A stretch of DNA of 64,000 bases, from contig CANRFN010000006.1 in assembly GCA_947629915.1 (NCBI GenBank), forward strand, positions 37,937 through 101,936, given 5' to 3'. The notes under the pieces are model-generated. The model was not told where the DNA came from and did not search any database. It saw only the letters and a program-made list of their open reading frames with translations. This document shows positions 45,869 to 54,661 of the stretch, piece after piece; position 1 is the stretch's first letter; the number at the start of each line of letters is the position of its first letter. The stretch comes from an uncultured Oscillospiraceae bacterium (GTDB lineage Bacteria; Bacillota; Clostridia; Oscillospirales; Oscillospiraceae). The position numbers and the translations under genes were made by a program.

Positions 45869-45890
45869 AGTATAGCACGGAACACCGTGC
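45869..45890 (-). promoter_or_regulatory. metF -10 region with adjacent palindrome
   Basis: TATACT (45869-45874, minus strand) is preceded immediately by the inverted repeat GCACGG-TGTT-CCGTGC (45875-45890), which fills most of the spacer. No good -35 hexamer is seen. The palindrome could be an operator; the regulator is unknown. Confidence 0.4.
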
Positions 45891-46263
45891 AAGTACAGGA
45901 AAAAGTTGCAGCGCGGAGAGCGTATTTTCCCACTTTTTTGATAGGGAGGTGTTCGCCGGATGGACAAGACGGCCGCTTCGGGAGGGTGCGTGAGGTGCAG
46001 CTGTGAGAGAGGCCTGGTGCAGGGAGGCGCGGAAGGGCAGAGAGATCGGTGTACGCGGAAAGAGACGGGATGGTGTGGCGAGGGGAGATTGACTGCAAAC
46101 GGGTGTGGACGGCTGATTGTGGCTGATCGTGGTTGCTTGTGGCCGGGAGCATCTGGGGACGATGGAGTGCAGCGGGAAGTGGTTGAGCGCAGTCCACCGA
46201 GACGGCATGGGGCAATGGATGAGGGAATGATCAGAGACTTTTGAAAAAATCTAAAAAAGAGGG
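45891..46263. other. Spacer between divergent units
   Basis: No supported gene. The sequence is rich in GT/GA words and has no clear RNA motif. Confidence 0.4.
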
Positions 46264-46292
46264 TTGCATATTCAAGAGAAATGGGATATCAT
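46264..46292 (+). promoter_or_regulatory. Promoter of the PDDEXK-like gene
   Basis: TTGCAT (46264-46269), 17 bases, TATCAT (46287-46292). It would create a leader of about 450 nt (46300-46746) in which I see several short stems but no recognisable riboswitch. Confidence 0.6.
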
Positions 46293-46746
46293 ATCGGCGC
46301 GAGGAGATTGGAGACGGCGAGAGATAGGCCAAACAGCCTGTTGGGAGAACCTGGTGCACAGCCGGGAGAATCCAGCCTCACACAGAGATTGGAAAAATGC
46401 CAGAAATGGACTGCTGAGACCCGGAGAAATGCGAGAATTCGGAACATCCTTGCACGATCTTGGGTACGATCTTGATGCGGATCATCTGAGGTTGATGGGT
46501 GCCTTTTTTCGGGAAAAGATGCCGCTTTCCGCGCCTTTCCCCCTCAAAACTTCCGGAAAATAGTACATTTACAGATCCCGGCAGAGCGGGAGACAAGATA
46601 AGACAGAATCTGGCGCAATTCGGGGGACATTGTGGGACAGAATCCCGCATTTCCCAGAAGATGTGGGCTCGGATCCCCACATTCTCCTACCGTTTGCCGC
46701 CTTGGGCCTTGCCGAGGATCCATCCAAAACGAAAGAGGTGTATGCT

Positions 46747-47466
46747 ATGTCTCAGACAAGCCCCCAGAACGGGGAGAACCGGATCGCGCCCGCCGCTCCC
46801 TCTACGGAGAATTCCTCGGGCGGCGGATCGCCCCTACAAAGCGGCCCTCTGTTCCGCCGCGTCTTCCAGAACCCGGACCTGCTGAAGCGGTTCCTGCAGC
46901 AGGTGGCGGAACTGGAAGTAGAGGAGGTCCGGTACTGCTCCGTCCTGGACGAGGAGAAGATTGTGCAGGACCCGTGCTCTCTGGTGCAGGCGGAGATCGA
47001 TGTCCAGGGCAAGCGGTCATTTGCCGTGGTGCAGCTGCTCACCGAGCCGGTGGAACAGCTGCCCAAGCTGGCCCGGTTCTACGAGATGCATGTGGACCGG
47101 TGGTACGGCTTGGCGGGCGGGGAGGACAACCTGCCGGAGGACATCTACATCGTCTTCCTCTGCAACTTCGATCCCTTGGGGTACGCCGAGAAACACGGTT
47201 TTGCCCGGTACACCGCTGTCTCAGTGTTCGAGGGGACAGAGATCCCGGCCCCTGCGCTGTATCGCCTCTTCTTGCTGAACACCCACTACACAGCCGATGC
47301 GGAGCGCCTGAATGTGCCGGAGGAGGTCCGGGAGCTGCTGGACTACATCCGCACCGGGAATGCCACGCCGGCCCAGGGAGCGCTCCTGCAGCTGGTTCTG
47401 GAGGGCGCACGGGATGCACAGACGTCCGTGCAATCGGCAGGCGCAGACGGATCGCCCAAAGCATGA
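46747..47466 (+). CDS. Divergent PDDEXK_2 (Rpn-like) family protein, probably catalytically degenerate
   Basis: 239 residues from ATG 46747 after AAAGAGGTG; an ATG at 46742 is out of frame. A Ser/Asn/Pro-rich 30-residue N-terminus precedes a domain resembling Rpn/PDDEXK_2 proteins: PLFRRVFQNPDLLKRFLQQV, the IYIVFLCNFDPLGY strand, FLLNTHYTADAERLNVPEEV, and LLDYIRTGN at the end. In the family a D...ExQ active site is expected. Here the corresponding strand reads SFAVVQLL, with Val where the Glu should be, so nuclease activity is doubtful. Such proteins are often multicopy and poorly understood. A strong terminator follows. Confidence 0.6.
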   Translation: MSQTSPQNGENRIAPAAPSTENSSGGGSPLQSGPLFRRVFQNPDLLKRFLQQVAELEVEEVRYCSVLDEEKIVQDPCSLVQAEIDVQGKRSFAVVQLLTEPVEQLPKLARFYEMHVDRWYGLAGGEDNLPEDIYIVFLCNFDPLGYAEKHGFARYTAVSVFEGTEIPAPALYRLFLLNTHYTADAERLNVPEEVRELLDYIRTGNATPAQGALLQLVLEGARDAQTSVQSAGADGSPKA

Positions 47467-47645
47467 ATCGAACGGGCTGCTGCGGGGACTGCACCGTGCG
47501 GAAGGTGCATCTGAATGCGGGAGCCCAGAACACCGGCAGCGTCCTCGGAGATAGGCTGGGGGTGCCGCTCTTCAAGGAGATGGCAGTGCTGCTCTCGCCT
47601 GGATGGGGCGAGATGAGGCCGCTCCGGAGGCTGCTGCCGGATAGA

Positions 47646-47696
47646 GAGACGCGCCGTCTCGGCCTGAGCCGAGACGGTGCGTCTCTTTCCTTTTTC
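47646..47696 (+). terminator. Terminator of the PDDEXK-like gene
   Basis: 18-bp stem with one G-U pair (47646-47663 with 47668-47685), CTGA loop, then TTTCCTTTTTC. Confidence 0.85.
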
Positions 47697-47715
47697 TACT
47701 GCAAGGGGATACGCG

Positions 47716-47746
47716 GGCCGGCATCCGCCGTGGGCGGATGCCGGCC
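47716..47746 (-). terminator. Hairpin at the 3' end of the DUF2461 gene
   Basis: 14-bp perfect GC-rich stem (47716-47729 with 47733-47746) nine bases beyond the minus-strand stop codon. It lacks a strong T-run. Confidence 0.55.
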
Positions 47747-47754
47747 GTGAAGGT

Positions 47755-48435
47755 CTATTGCTTGTTGGGCTCCGGGTCTGCCCAGAGGGAGTCGAAGAAG
47801 GTGTAGAAGGGGAGCAGGGTGTGAAATCCCTGGATCACCTGGTCTGCCAATGCCGGCGTGTACAGGAGCTCGTCAAGGGGCTCATCGTGCTCCAGAGCCA
47901 CGGTCCGCATGTTGTACCAGCGGGCCAGCGGCTGATCTACTGGCATCTTGGGCCGCTTGAAGGGGGTGCCTGCCAACTGGAAGTACGATTGCCTCTGGAA
48001 GAGCTTGTCCAGGGCCAGCATCTCCTTGGGATTTTTGTCTATCCGGGCCCGGAACTTGGCCATGATGTCCGGGGTGGCGTCCCAGAAGCCCATGCCGCAG
48101 TCCCAGCCGTCCGGGCTCAGGCCAAACCACAGGGCGGGGTGCTCGTGGGGTGTGCTCTGATCGCCCCGGAACAGGGTGAACCACAGGTTGTCCTTGTACG
48201 GGCCTCTGCCGAAGAGCCGCCGGGCGTCCCGGTAGATGCGGGCCACATGGAGGTTCAGCTTGGGGTCTTCGATCTCTTTGTTTACTGCCGCCTGGCACTG
48301 GGCGGCCAGCTCCCGCATGGGGAGGAGAAAGGAATTCTGGTACTGGGCCTTGTGGGCCTCAAACCAGGGCTTCTCGTTGTTGAAGCGGATGCCCCACATG
48401 AAGTCTACGGTCTCTTGGGAAAATCCTTGAAACAT
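47755..48435 (-). CDS. DUF2461 family protein
   Basis: 226 residues; ATG at 48435 with AGGAGAG upstream inside the end of the preceding gene. The DUF2461/TIGR02453 layout is clear: FSQETVDFMWGIRFNNEKPW, WFEAHKAQY, VARIYRDARRLFGRGPYKDN, HPALWFGLSPDGWDCGMGFW and LARWYNMRTVALEH. No signal peptide, so cytoplasmic. The biochemical role of the family is unknown. It starts six bases after the vanW-like stop codon, so it is translationally close and probably cotranscribed with it. Confidence 0.92.
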   Translation of the reverse strand: MFQGFSQETVDFMWGIRFNNEKPWFEAHKAQYQNSFLLPMRELAAQCQAAVNKEIEDPKLNLHVARIYRDARRLFGRGPYKDNLWFTLFRGDQSTPHEHPALWFGLSPDGWDCGMGFWDATPDIMAKFRARIDKNPKEMLALDKLFQRQSYFQLAGTPFKRPKMPVDQPLARWYNMRTVALEHDEPLDELLYTPALADQVIQGFHTLLPFYTFFDSLWADPEPNKQ

Positions 48436-48441
48436 GGTGCG

Positions 48442-50586
48442 CTAATTCTCTCCTGTTCCTGTCTCTGGGGCGCCCGCATCCGGTGCCGTTGCCGGAGTCT
48501 CCAGCGGCGGCTCCACCTCCGGGGATGCCACTGGTGCCGGGGGCTCGGCAGTTGTTGCTGCGGGGTCTGTGCCTGGATCGGGAGGTGTCTCGGTTTCCGC
48601 GGGGGCTGTATCCGGTGCGGGCACGGCCTCCGGCGGGGGTGCCTCCGGGCTCTCGGGTGGCACCGGCTGCTCGGTGGGCAGATTCTCCGCCGGGGTGGGC
48701 TCTGGCGCCGGCTCCGTGGACGGCACAGGCTGCTCCTGGTTTGCAGGCGGCGCCTCTGTCTGGGCCGGGGGTGCCTCTGTCTGGGCTGGCGGCACATCAG
48801 TCCCCGCCGGCGGTACATCTGTCCCTGGTGGCATTGGATTGTCCGTGGGCGCCGGCCCACCGGTGGGGATGGGCTGTTCGGTGGGGGCCTCGGTGGGGAT
48901 TTCCGTTGGGACTTCCGTTGGGGTTTCCGTGGGTACTGGGGTCGCGGGCGGCGGCGTCTGGACGGGCCTGCGGGTTGGCGCCGGCGTGGGCGTGGCCAGT
49001 GCGGTCCAGGGGCCGATGTCCTCCGGGTTGTACCGGATCTCCTGGTTCAGGGTGCCGTACTTGCTGGTGTTCTCCAGGACCCGGGAGAGCTCATTGCCCT
49101 CGGCGTCCTTGATCACCCGGTACACGTTGACCGTGGTGCCATCGTGGTACTCGGTGCTGTCCACCGTGGTGCCCTGGGGAACGGTCTCGTCTGCCACGTA
49201 GTCGATGCCGTGGGGGTTGAGGCTCAACACCTCGATCTCGGTCTCTACCGTGGTGTCCCGATAGCGGGTGCCCAGGAGGCGGACGGAGAGGTTGCGCCCT
49301 TCCGTCTCACACACCACCCGCATGGGGTACGGGGTGTTGTTGCGGAACTGGAAGTCCAGGTTGGGCCAGGCGATGGCGGCGTCCATGCCCAGCTGCACAT
49401 ATTCCTGGCTGTATGAGTGGTTGGCCCGGGCAACGATCTCCAGATCTGCGTAGACCGCGCAGGTGTATATTGACGAAGACACCTGGCACACCCCGCCGCC
49501 GCCCATGAGCACGGGCTTGCCGGCGAGATAGCCGATGGCCTTCTTGTACCCCTGGGCTACGTCCGGGCAGCCCACCAATCCCAGGAAGGAGAAGGTGTCT
49601 CCGGGCTGCAGATCTGCGCCGTTGCAGGCCGCTGCCGCCTTCACCACATTAAATAGCCGGTCCTCGGTGCCGTCTATGGTGGAGTTCCACTCGGCGAGGA
49701 CGTCCTGGTAGTAATAGGCCTCTACATCGGAGGGATTGGGCTGGTGGCGGATGATGGGGATCTGCATGGTCTTGCCGGGCTCGGCGCCGCTCAGGATATA
49801 GGCCGCCGTGTCCAGATCCAGGTCTAAGCCCTCCTGGGCGGGGAGGGTACCTCCATCCCCGTCCGGCCGCGGGGGCAGCGCCTCCCGATAGATCAGGTCC
49901 CGGAGCTCTTCGGCGGTGGGGATGTGCACCGGGTCCACGATGGTGTCCACCTGGACCTCGGAGGAGCGCTGCAGCAGGGCCTGCTCCACCTTCTCCTCCC
50001 AGCCGGTGAGGTCCGCCTTTTGCCCATCGGACCCGAAGGTGATCCGCAGGTTGTCCTGGTTGATCTTCCAGGTGAACTCCGCGCTGCCATCGTCCACAGC
50101 GGCGGAGATCTTCTCTCCTGCGGCGGCGATGATGCCTCTGCCCTCTTCTGAGAGGCCGGTGGGCTGGATGGGGACGTCATCCGAATAGGGGAGAATGCCC
50201 GCCCACAGCATGGGCAGCTGCAGGAGAAAGTACTGGTCCTGGTGGTCCAGTGCCGTCCGAATGGTGCCATCGATGTCGTACTCCAGCAGATTGCCGCTGA
50301 TGGTGTCTGTCTGGTTGTCTCCATAACGGACGGTGATGCTGGACTGCAGGTGGTTCCGGACGGCGTTTTCCAGGGTGTTCTCCGCCGCCCTGGGGTTGCA
50401 GCCGCTGAGATCGGCGAGGAAGTTGCCGTTGCCGTCTGAGACGGAGACACCGGGCAACAGCAGATCCACTCTGCTCAGCCAGATGCTGAAGCCCACATAC
50501 ACGCATAGGACTGCGATGAGAAGAACCAGGAGAATGGTGAGCACGATGATGAGTGCCTTGGATTTGCGGGGTGCGGCGGGCGTCAT
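48442..50586 (-). CDS. VanW family protein with long Pro/Thr/Glu tail
   Basis: 714 residues; ATG at 50586 preceded by GGAGGGA (the frame continues upstream but without a ribosome site). One N-terminal transmembrane anchor (residues about 10-35, IIVLTILLVLLIAVLCVYVG) leaves the rest outside the cell. Residues about 40-280 look like a peptidoglycan-binding_4-like segment. The VanW domain starts near 325 with QPGDTFSFLGLVG and includes GGGVCQVSSSIYTCAVYADL and RANHSYSQEYVQLGMDAAIA. A G5-like strand set follows to about 530. Residues 532-714 are a low-complexity Pro/Thr/Glu/Ala tail, unusual in length, probably a wall-spanning stalk. VanW proteins accompany vancomycin-resistance clusters, but no van genes are present here and the function is unknown. 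Confidence 0.9.
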   Translation of the reverse strand: MTPAAPRKSKALIIVLTILLVLLIAVLCVYVGFSIWLSRVDLLLPGVSVSDGNGNFLADLSGCNPRAAENTLENAVRNHLQSSITVRYGDNQTDTISGNLLEYDIDGTIRTALDHQDQYFLLQLPMLWAGILPYSDDVPIQPTGLSEEGRGIIAAAGEKISAAVDDGSAEFTWKINQDNLRITFGSDGQKADLTGWEEKVEQALLQRSSEVQVDTIVDPVHIPTAEELRDLIYREALPPRPDGDGGTLPAQEGLDLDLDTAAYILSGAEPGKTMQIPIIRHQPNPSDVEAYYYQDVLAEWNSTIDGTEDRLFNVVKAAAACNGADLQPGDTFSFLGLVGCPDVAQGYKKAIGYLAGKPVLMGGGGVCQVSSSIYTCAVYADLEIVARANHSYSQEYVQLGMDAAIAWPNLDFQFRNNTPYPMRVVCETEGRNLSVRLLGTRYRDTTVETEIEVLSLNPHGIDYVADETVPQGTTVDSTEYHDGTTVNVYRVIKDAEGNELSRVLENTSKYGTLNQEIRYNPEDIGPWTALATPTPAPTRRPVQTPPPATPVPTETPTEVPTEIPTEAPTEQPIPTGGPAPTDNPMPPGTDVPPAGTDVPPAQTEAPPAQTEAPPANQEQPVPSTEPAPEPTPAENLPTEQPVPPESPEAPPPEAVPAPDTAPAETETPPDPGTDPAATTAEPPAPVASPEVEPPLETPATAPDAGAPETGTGEN

Positions 50587-50632
50587 GAAAGTCCCTCCAT
50601 TGGTAAGATCCGGCCTGTTGCCGATGGGCAGT

Positions 50633-50661
50633 ATTGTACCACGGAAGCCCCAGCTAGGCAA
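50633..50661 (-). promoter_or_regulatory. Promoter of the vanW-like/DUF2461 operon
   Basis: TTGCCT (50656-50661), 17 bases, TACAAT (50633-50638) on the minus strand. The spacer from there to the spoIIID terminator holds no gene, only pyrimidine-rich sequence. Confidence 0.7.
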
Positions 50662-50826
50662 GGGACAGGCTGGAAAAACCTTTGTGGAAAGAAATGGAAA
50701 ATTGTAGAGGTGGGGCTGATTCTCTGATGCCTGTCTTTGCTTTGGAAATATTTCTCCTCCTGTTTTACCTCCTTCCCTCTACCTTACCCCTACCGTACCT
50801 ATCCTTCCGCTGCGCCCCATGGAAAG

Positions 50827-50859
50827 TCCCCGAGGGCAGCTGTGCTGCCCCCGGGGACC
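50827..50859 (-). terminator. spoIIID terminator
   Basis: 15-bp stem with one mismatch (50827-50841 with 50845-50859), immediately after the stop codon on the minus strand, followed by TTTCC. Confidence 0.7.
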
Positions 50860-50860
50860 C

Positions 50861-51109
50861 TCAGATGCCGCGGTATTTCTTCCGGGTGGCGATGCCGCCC
50901 CGAATATGGCGCTCTGCCTTGTTCTCGTCCAGGACCTCTTTTACCTGTTCGTAAAGGGAGTGATTGAATGCGGGCAGACGCTCGCTCAAATCCTTGTGGA
51001 CCGTGGATTTGCTGACGCCGAACCGCCGAGCTGCGGCGCGGACGGTGGTCCGGTTCTCGATGATGTACAGCGCCAGATCCTGGGCGCGATCTTCCATGTT
51101 CCCTTTCAC
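50861..51109 (-). CDS. spoIIID: Stage III sporulation regulator SpoIIID
   Basis: 82 residues. I chose the GTG at 51109 (AGGGAG seven bases upstream) over the internal ATG at 51097, because it gives the same N-terminal length ahead of YIIENRTTVR as Bacillus SpoIIID. The helix-turn-helix AAARRFGVSKSTVHKDLSER is almost invariant in the family, and the C-terminal basic tail RHIRGGIATRKKYRG matches too. SpoIIID is a mother-cell DNA-binding protein that tunes the sigma-E regulon during endospore formation. A sigma-E-like promoter precedes it. Its presence strongly suggests a spore former. Confidence 0.96.
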   Translation of the reverse strand: MKGNMEDRAQDLALYIIENRTTVRAAARRFGVSKSTVHKDLSERLPAFNHSLYEQVKEVLDENKAERHIRGGIATRKKYRGI

Positions 51110-51138
51110 AACAACACTCCCTGCACCGGTCTGCCCGC

Positions 51139-51167
51139 ATTCTATGCGCCGGCGGCTGAGATTATGA
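51139..51167 (-). promoter_or_regulatory. Sigma-E-like promoter of spoIIID
   Basis: On the minus strand TCATAAT (51161-51167), 14 bases, CATAGAAT (51139-51146), about 30 bases before the GTG. This closely fits the sporulation sigma-E consensus (KMATATT, 13-14 bases, CATACAAT). Confidence 0.7.
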
Positions 51168-51323
51168 GGCATGGGCTTGCCAAAGGGCTTGCATCGGAGG
51201 CCAAAGTGCGATAAGATGTGCCCATGGGAAATCTCCCCGCCGCCGGCCCTGTGGGCGGGCGGCGCAGTACAGCGTGAAAGGAGTGAAGGCGCATCGGATC
51301 TCAGATCGGATGTGCCGGATGAC

Positions 51324-53120
51324 ATGTTTTCGACTGTGACAAAAGACATCCGCTATGTGGGTGTGAACGACCACCAGGTGGACCTCTTTGAGGGACAGTA
51401 CGTGGTGCCCAACGGCATGGCGTACAACTCCTATGTGATCTCGGACAGCAAGACCCTGGTGGTGGACACCGTAGACCGCCACTTCGCCCACGAGTGGCTG
51501 GACAACGTGGCCGCCGCCCTGGAGGGCCGCAAGCCGGACTACCTCCTGGTGCAGCACATGGAGCCGGACCACGCCGGTTCCATCATGACCTTCTGCGAGG
51601 CCTACCCCAATGCCGTGGTGGTGTCCTCCGCCAAGGCCTTTGCCATGATGAACCAGTTCTTCGGCACGGACTTCGCCGATCGGCGGATCGTGGTGGGGGA
51701 GGGGGACACCCTGAATCTGGGCACCCATACCCTGACCTTCGTCACCGCCCCCATGGTCCACTGGCCGGAAGTCATCGTGACCTATGACTCCACGGACAAG
51801 GTGCTCTTCTCCGCAGATGGCTTCGGCAAGTTCGGTGCCCTGGACGTGGAGGAGGAGTGGGACTGCGAGGCCCGCCGGTACTACTTCGGCATCGTGGGCA
51901 AGTACGGCGCCCAGGTGCAGCGGCTGCTGAAGAAAGCGGCCGGCCTGGACATCGCCATCATCTGCCCCACCCACGGCCCCGTCCTGAAGGAAGACCTGGG
52001 CCACTACCTGAAGCTCTATGACATCTGGTCCTCCTACCAGGCCGAGACCGATGGCGTGCTCATCGCCTATACCTCCGTGTACGGTAACACCCGGGAGGCC
52101 GTAAAGCTCCTGGAGCAGAAGCTGAAGGCCAAGGGCTGCCCGAAGGTGGCCGTGGCGGACCTGGCCCGGGACGATATGGCGGAGGCCGTAGAGGACGCCT
52201 TCCGCTGCAGCAAGCTCGTGCTGGCCACCACCACCTATAATGCTGAGATCTTCCCCTACATGCACACCTTCCTGGACCACCTGGTGGAGCGGAACTACCA
52301 GAGCCGCACGGTGGCCATGATCGAGAACGGCTCTTGGGCACCCCAGGCCATCAAGGTGATGAAGGCCAAGCTGGAGGGCTGCAAGAACCTCACCTACACC
52401 GAGAACAACATCCGCATCCTCTCCTCCATGACAGCCGAGAACAAGGAGCAGATCGAGGCCCTGGCCAACGAGCTCTGCAAGGACTACATGGCCCAGCACG
52501 AGGAGACCGCGGTGAAGAACGACATGCGGGCCCTCTTCAAGATCGGCTACGGCCTCTATGTCGTGACCTGCAGCGATGGCAAGAAGGACAACGGCCTCAT
52601 CGTGAACACCGTGACCCAGCTCACGGACAACCCGTTCCGGGTGGCCGTGAACATCAACAAGGCCAACTACTCCCACCACCTCATCAAGCAGAGCGGCATT
52701 CTCAACGTGAACTGCCTCTCTGTGGACGCCCCCTTCAGCGTGTTCCAGCAGTTCGGCTTCCAGAGCGGCCGGGGTGTGGACAAGTTCGCCGGCATGGACG
52801 TGCTCCGCTCGGACAACGGCCTGGCCTTCCTGCCCCGCTACGTGAACGCCCTCATCTCCCTGAAGGTGGAGCAGTATGTGGACCTGGACACCCACGGCAT
52901 GTTCATCTGCTCCGTGACCGAGGCCCGCACCATCTCCGATAAGGATACCATGACCTACACCTACTACCAGAACAACGTGAAGCCCAAGCCGGAGACCGCC
53001 GGCAAGAAGGGCTTCGTGTGCAAGGTCTGCGGCTACGTCTATGAGGGCGATACCCTCCCCGATGACATCGTCTGCCCGCTCTGCAAACACGGCGCCGCGG
53101 ACTTCGAGCCCATCGGCTGA
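51324..53120 (+). CDS. Flavodiiron protein fused to flavin reductase and rubredoxin
   Basis: 598 residues; ATG at 51324 (start chosen from homology, MFSTVTKDIRYVGV; the ribosome site is weak). Domains: metallo-beta-lactamase-like diiron domain with HMEPDH (78-83) holding the iron ligands; flavodoxin domain with TSVYGNT near 249 for FMN; flavin-reductase-like domain from about 398 (FKIGYGLYVVTC, then NTVTQLTDNPFRVAVNINKA); rubredoxin from 566 with CKVCGYVYEG and CPLCKHG. Flavodiiron proteins reduce O2 to water and/or NO to N2O, protecting anaerobes. The last two domains together resemble the separate high-molecular-weight rubredoxin that feeds FprA in Moorella, so electron entry and terminal reaction are on one chain. 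It is divergent from spoIIID. Confidence 0.93.
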   Translation: MFSTVTKDIRYVGVNDHQVDLFEGQYVVPNGMAYNSYVISDSKTLVVDTVDRHFAHEWLDNVAAALEGRKPDYLLVQHMEPDHAGSIMTFCEAYPNAVVVSSAKAFAMMNQFFGTDFADRRIVVGEGDTLNLGTHTLTFVTAPMVHWPEVIVTYDSTDKVLFSADGFGKFGALDVEEEWDCEARRYYFGIVGKYGAQVQRLLKKAAGLDIAIICPTHGPVLKEDLGHYLKLYDIWSSYQAETDGVLIAYTSVYGNTREAVKLLEQKLKAKGCPKVAVADLARDDMAEAVEDAFRCSKLVLATTTYNAEIFPYMHTFLDHLVERNYQSRTVAMIENGSWAPQAIKVMKAKLEGCKNLTYTENNIRILSSMTAENKEQIEALANELCKDYMAQHEETAVKNDMRALFKIGYGLYVVTCSDGKKDNGLIVNTVTQLTDNPFRVAVNINKANYSHHLIKQSGILNVNCLSVDAPFSVFQQFGFQSGRGVDKFAGMDVLRSDNGLAFLPRYVNALISLKVEQYVDLDTHGMFICSVTEARTISDKDTMTYTYYQNNVKPKPETAGKKGFVCKVCGYVYEGDTLPDDIVCPLCKHGAADFEPIG

Positions 53121-53238
53121 GCGCTTCAAGGATAGGCTTCGTCTGACATCCTGTGCGGATCGGGGGGGCCGGATGGTCCTCTGATGAGGTTTCTCCCTCT
53201 GGTATGCCTCCAGACTCCCGATCCCAAACCAAGTGAAC

Positions 53239-53288
53239 AACCAAACCGCCCGGCAAAAGGCATGCGCCTTTTGCCGGGCGGTTTGGTT
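53239..53288 (+). terminator. Terminator of the flavodiiron gene
   Basis: 23-bp perfect stem (53239-53261 with 53266-53288) with a four-base loop, the strongest hairpin in the window; A-rich and T-rich ends suit either direction. Confidence 0.85.
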
Positions 53289-54087
53289 TGTCTGGGAGGT
53301 GATGGGTGAGAGAAGTGGGGCTGGGAACAGAGGCGGGGGAAAGGAAAGATGAGGCGGTGGGAAAGAGGCGGGAACGGAGAGACCATAGGAGATGGAGACA
53401 GCGGAGGGGAAGAACATGGTGCAAAAAGGGGATGAGGAGAAAGCGGGTGAACTGAGGACCACCCAATGGCCACCTGATGAGAGGAGTGCGATGAGAACAG
53501 GAGAGACGTGGTCTAAGGTAGGGGGAGACTGTATGGAGCTTGTGGGGGAGATGTGCTTAGAGGTTGTGCGCGAGCTCTTCAGGGTGCCTCTTCTGACCGC
53601 GAATGTGCCTTGCAGACCGTGCTACTGGGGACTGTGTAGGGAAGATGAGCAGGAAGAAGTGTGTTTGGAAATAGAAGGAAGCGTAGCCGCCAAAATGTGC
53701 AAGCCGTAGGCATCGGGTGAACGGCACAACCTTGTTGCAAGTTCCACAAATGGCGGGCACATCGGGAGAGAGTTCCTCTCAGCCGTGCCCGCAATGGGCG
53801 CACGATGGGAATTTATTACTGCTAGAAAAACAGGCGGTGTCTTTCTAAAGTGTCCACAGTACACGGACATATTGCGCCAGAAAAAGGAATTTTTGAGGCT
53901 GGCGAAATGCCGGAAATGTACGTGATATGCGCACACTCAATGGAGAATCGTGGAGAATTAAGCTGACAATTTCCTTGGCAGGAAATGGCGAAAAATGTTT
54001 AAAAACGGGAAATGGTTGCAGGAGCGAAAAAATGGGAATTTCGAACATTTTACCATCAAAAAGTCCCAAAAATCGCGTTTTAACCTA
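53289..54087. other. Non-coding region before the giant sortase-anchored gene
   Basis: About 800 bases without a supported gene. The short open frames have no ribosome site and odd composition. One notable feature is a hairpin with an 8-bp outer stem (53753-53760 with 53785-53792) and an inner GAGAG/CTCTC stem (53766-53770 with 53776-53780), not followed by Ts. Confidence 0.45.
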
Positions 54088-54116
54088 TTGACATGCAGTA
54101 TGTGAGTGATTAAAAT
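54088..54116 (+). promoter_or_regulatory. Upstream promoter of the giant sortase-anchored gene
   Basis: TTGACA (54088-54093), 17 bases, TAAAAT (54111-54116); would give a leader of about 540 nt. Confidence 0.75.
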
Positions 54117-54173
54117 GGGGGCCACTTCCGAAGGAAACTGCGAATTCAGAAGTATCTATGCCGAAATCACAAC

Positions 54174-54205
54174 TTGTACGCACGGCCGATTTTCTCAGGT
54201 ATAAT
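54174..54205 (+). promoter_or_regulatory. Second promoter of the giant sortase-anchored gene
   Basis: A perfect TATAAT (54200-54205). The best -35 candidate, TTGTAC (54174-54179), has a long 20-base spacer. It may be activator-dependent. Leader about 450 nt. Confidence 0.5.
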
Positions 54206-54302
54206 GGCCACAGTCCAAGAGGTGTTCGCGATACAGAGACACACGAACGGAAAAGTAATCCGAAAGGGGAGATCGAGAATGTACGCCACCAGCGAACAGT
54301 GT

Positions 54303-54524
54303 TGTCCGTTCCGTTTAGACATTCGTTCGCCTGACACGGCGTGAGGAACGGACGAGATAGAGATGGGGTTTCCATCTTAGGCACTTGAAGGTATGAGACT
54401 TCTGTCTCGGCCACGCGTGGGGCAGGTGGTGCTGCACTGCGCAGGCCCTCTCCTGCAGCCGCTGATGCGGAGATCACCCGCAGGGTCTCCGATCCCATCG
54501 GAGGCTGCAGGAAGGGCCCGAAAG
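54303..54524 (+). promoter_or_regulatory. Highly structured leader RNA with a three-way junction
   Basis: Seen directly: a 9-bp perfect stem (54303-54311 with 54343-54351); small hairpins near 54364-54380 and GAGAC/GTCTC near 54398; then a 16-bp stem with a single bulge (54444-54460 with 54503-54518). The last stem encloses two perfect hairpins, TGCGG/CCGCA (54466-54482) and TCCGAT/ATCGGA (54488-54502). This compact three-way junction ends about 140 bases before the ATG. It matches no riboswitch class I know. Confidence 0.55.
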
Positions 54525-54661
54525 ACAGAGAGAAATGCATCCGCGGTATCATCTGCCAGTGCGCAGCTCTGGGGGGCCGCCGATGCTTTCAGGAATGTGC
54601 GAGGAATCCGCAACCTTGCACAGGGAAAATCTTGTTTGAAAAAAGTGAAGGAGGAGCACTT

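Noticed and set aside
45838..45960. Possible SAM (S-box) riboswitch before metF
   Set aside because: None of the conserved S-box elements is present; only a short palindrome beside the -10 box is seen.
51162..53462. Minus-strand frame of about 766 codons across the flavodiiron gene
   Set aside because: Shadow; low-complexity composition and no ribosome site.
53392..53709. Possible small gene in the spacer before the giant sortase-anchored gene
   Set aside because: Unnatural composition, no ribosome site, no recognisable domain.
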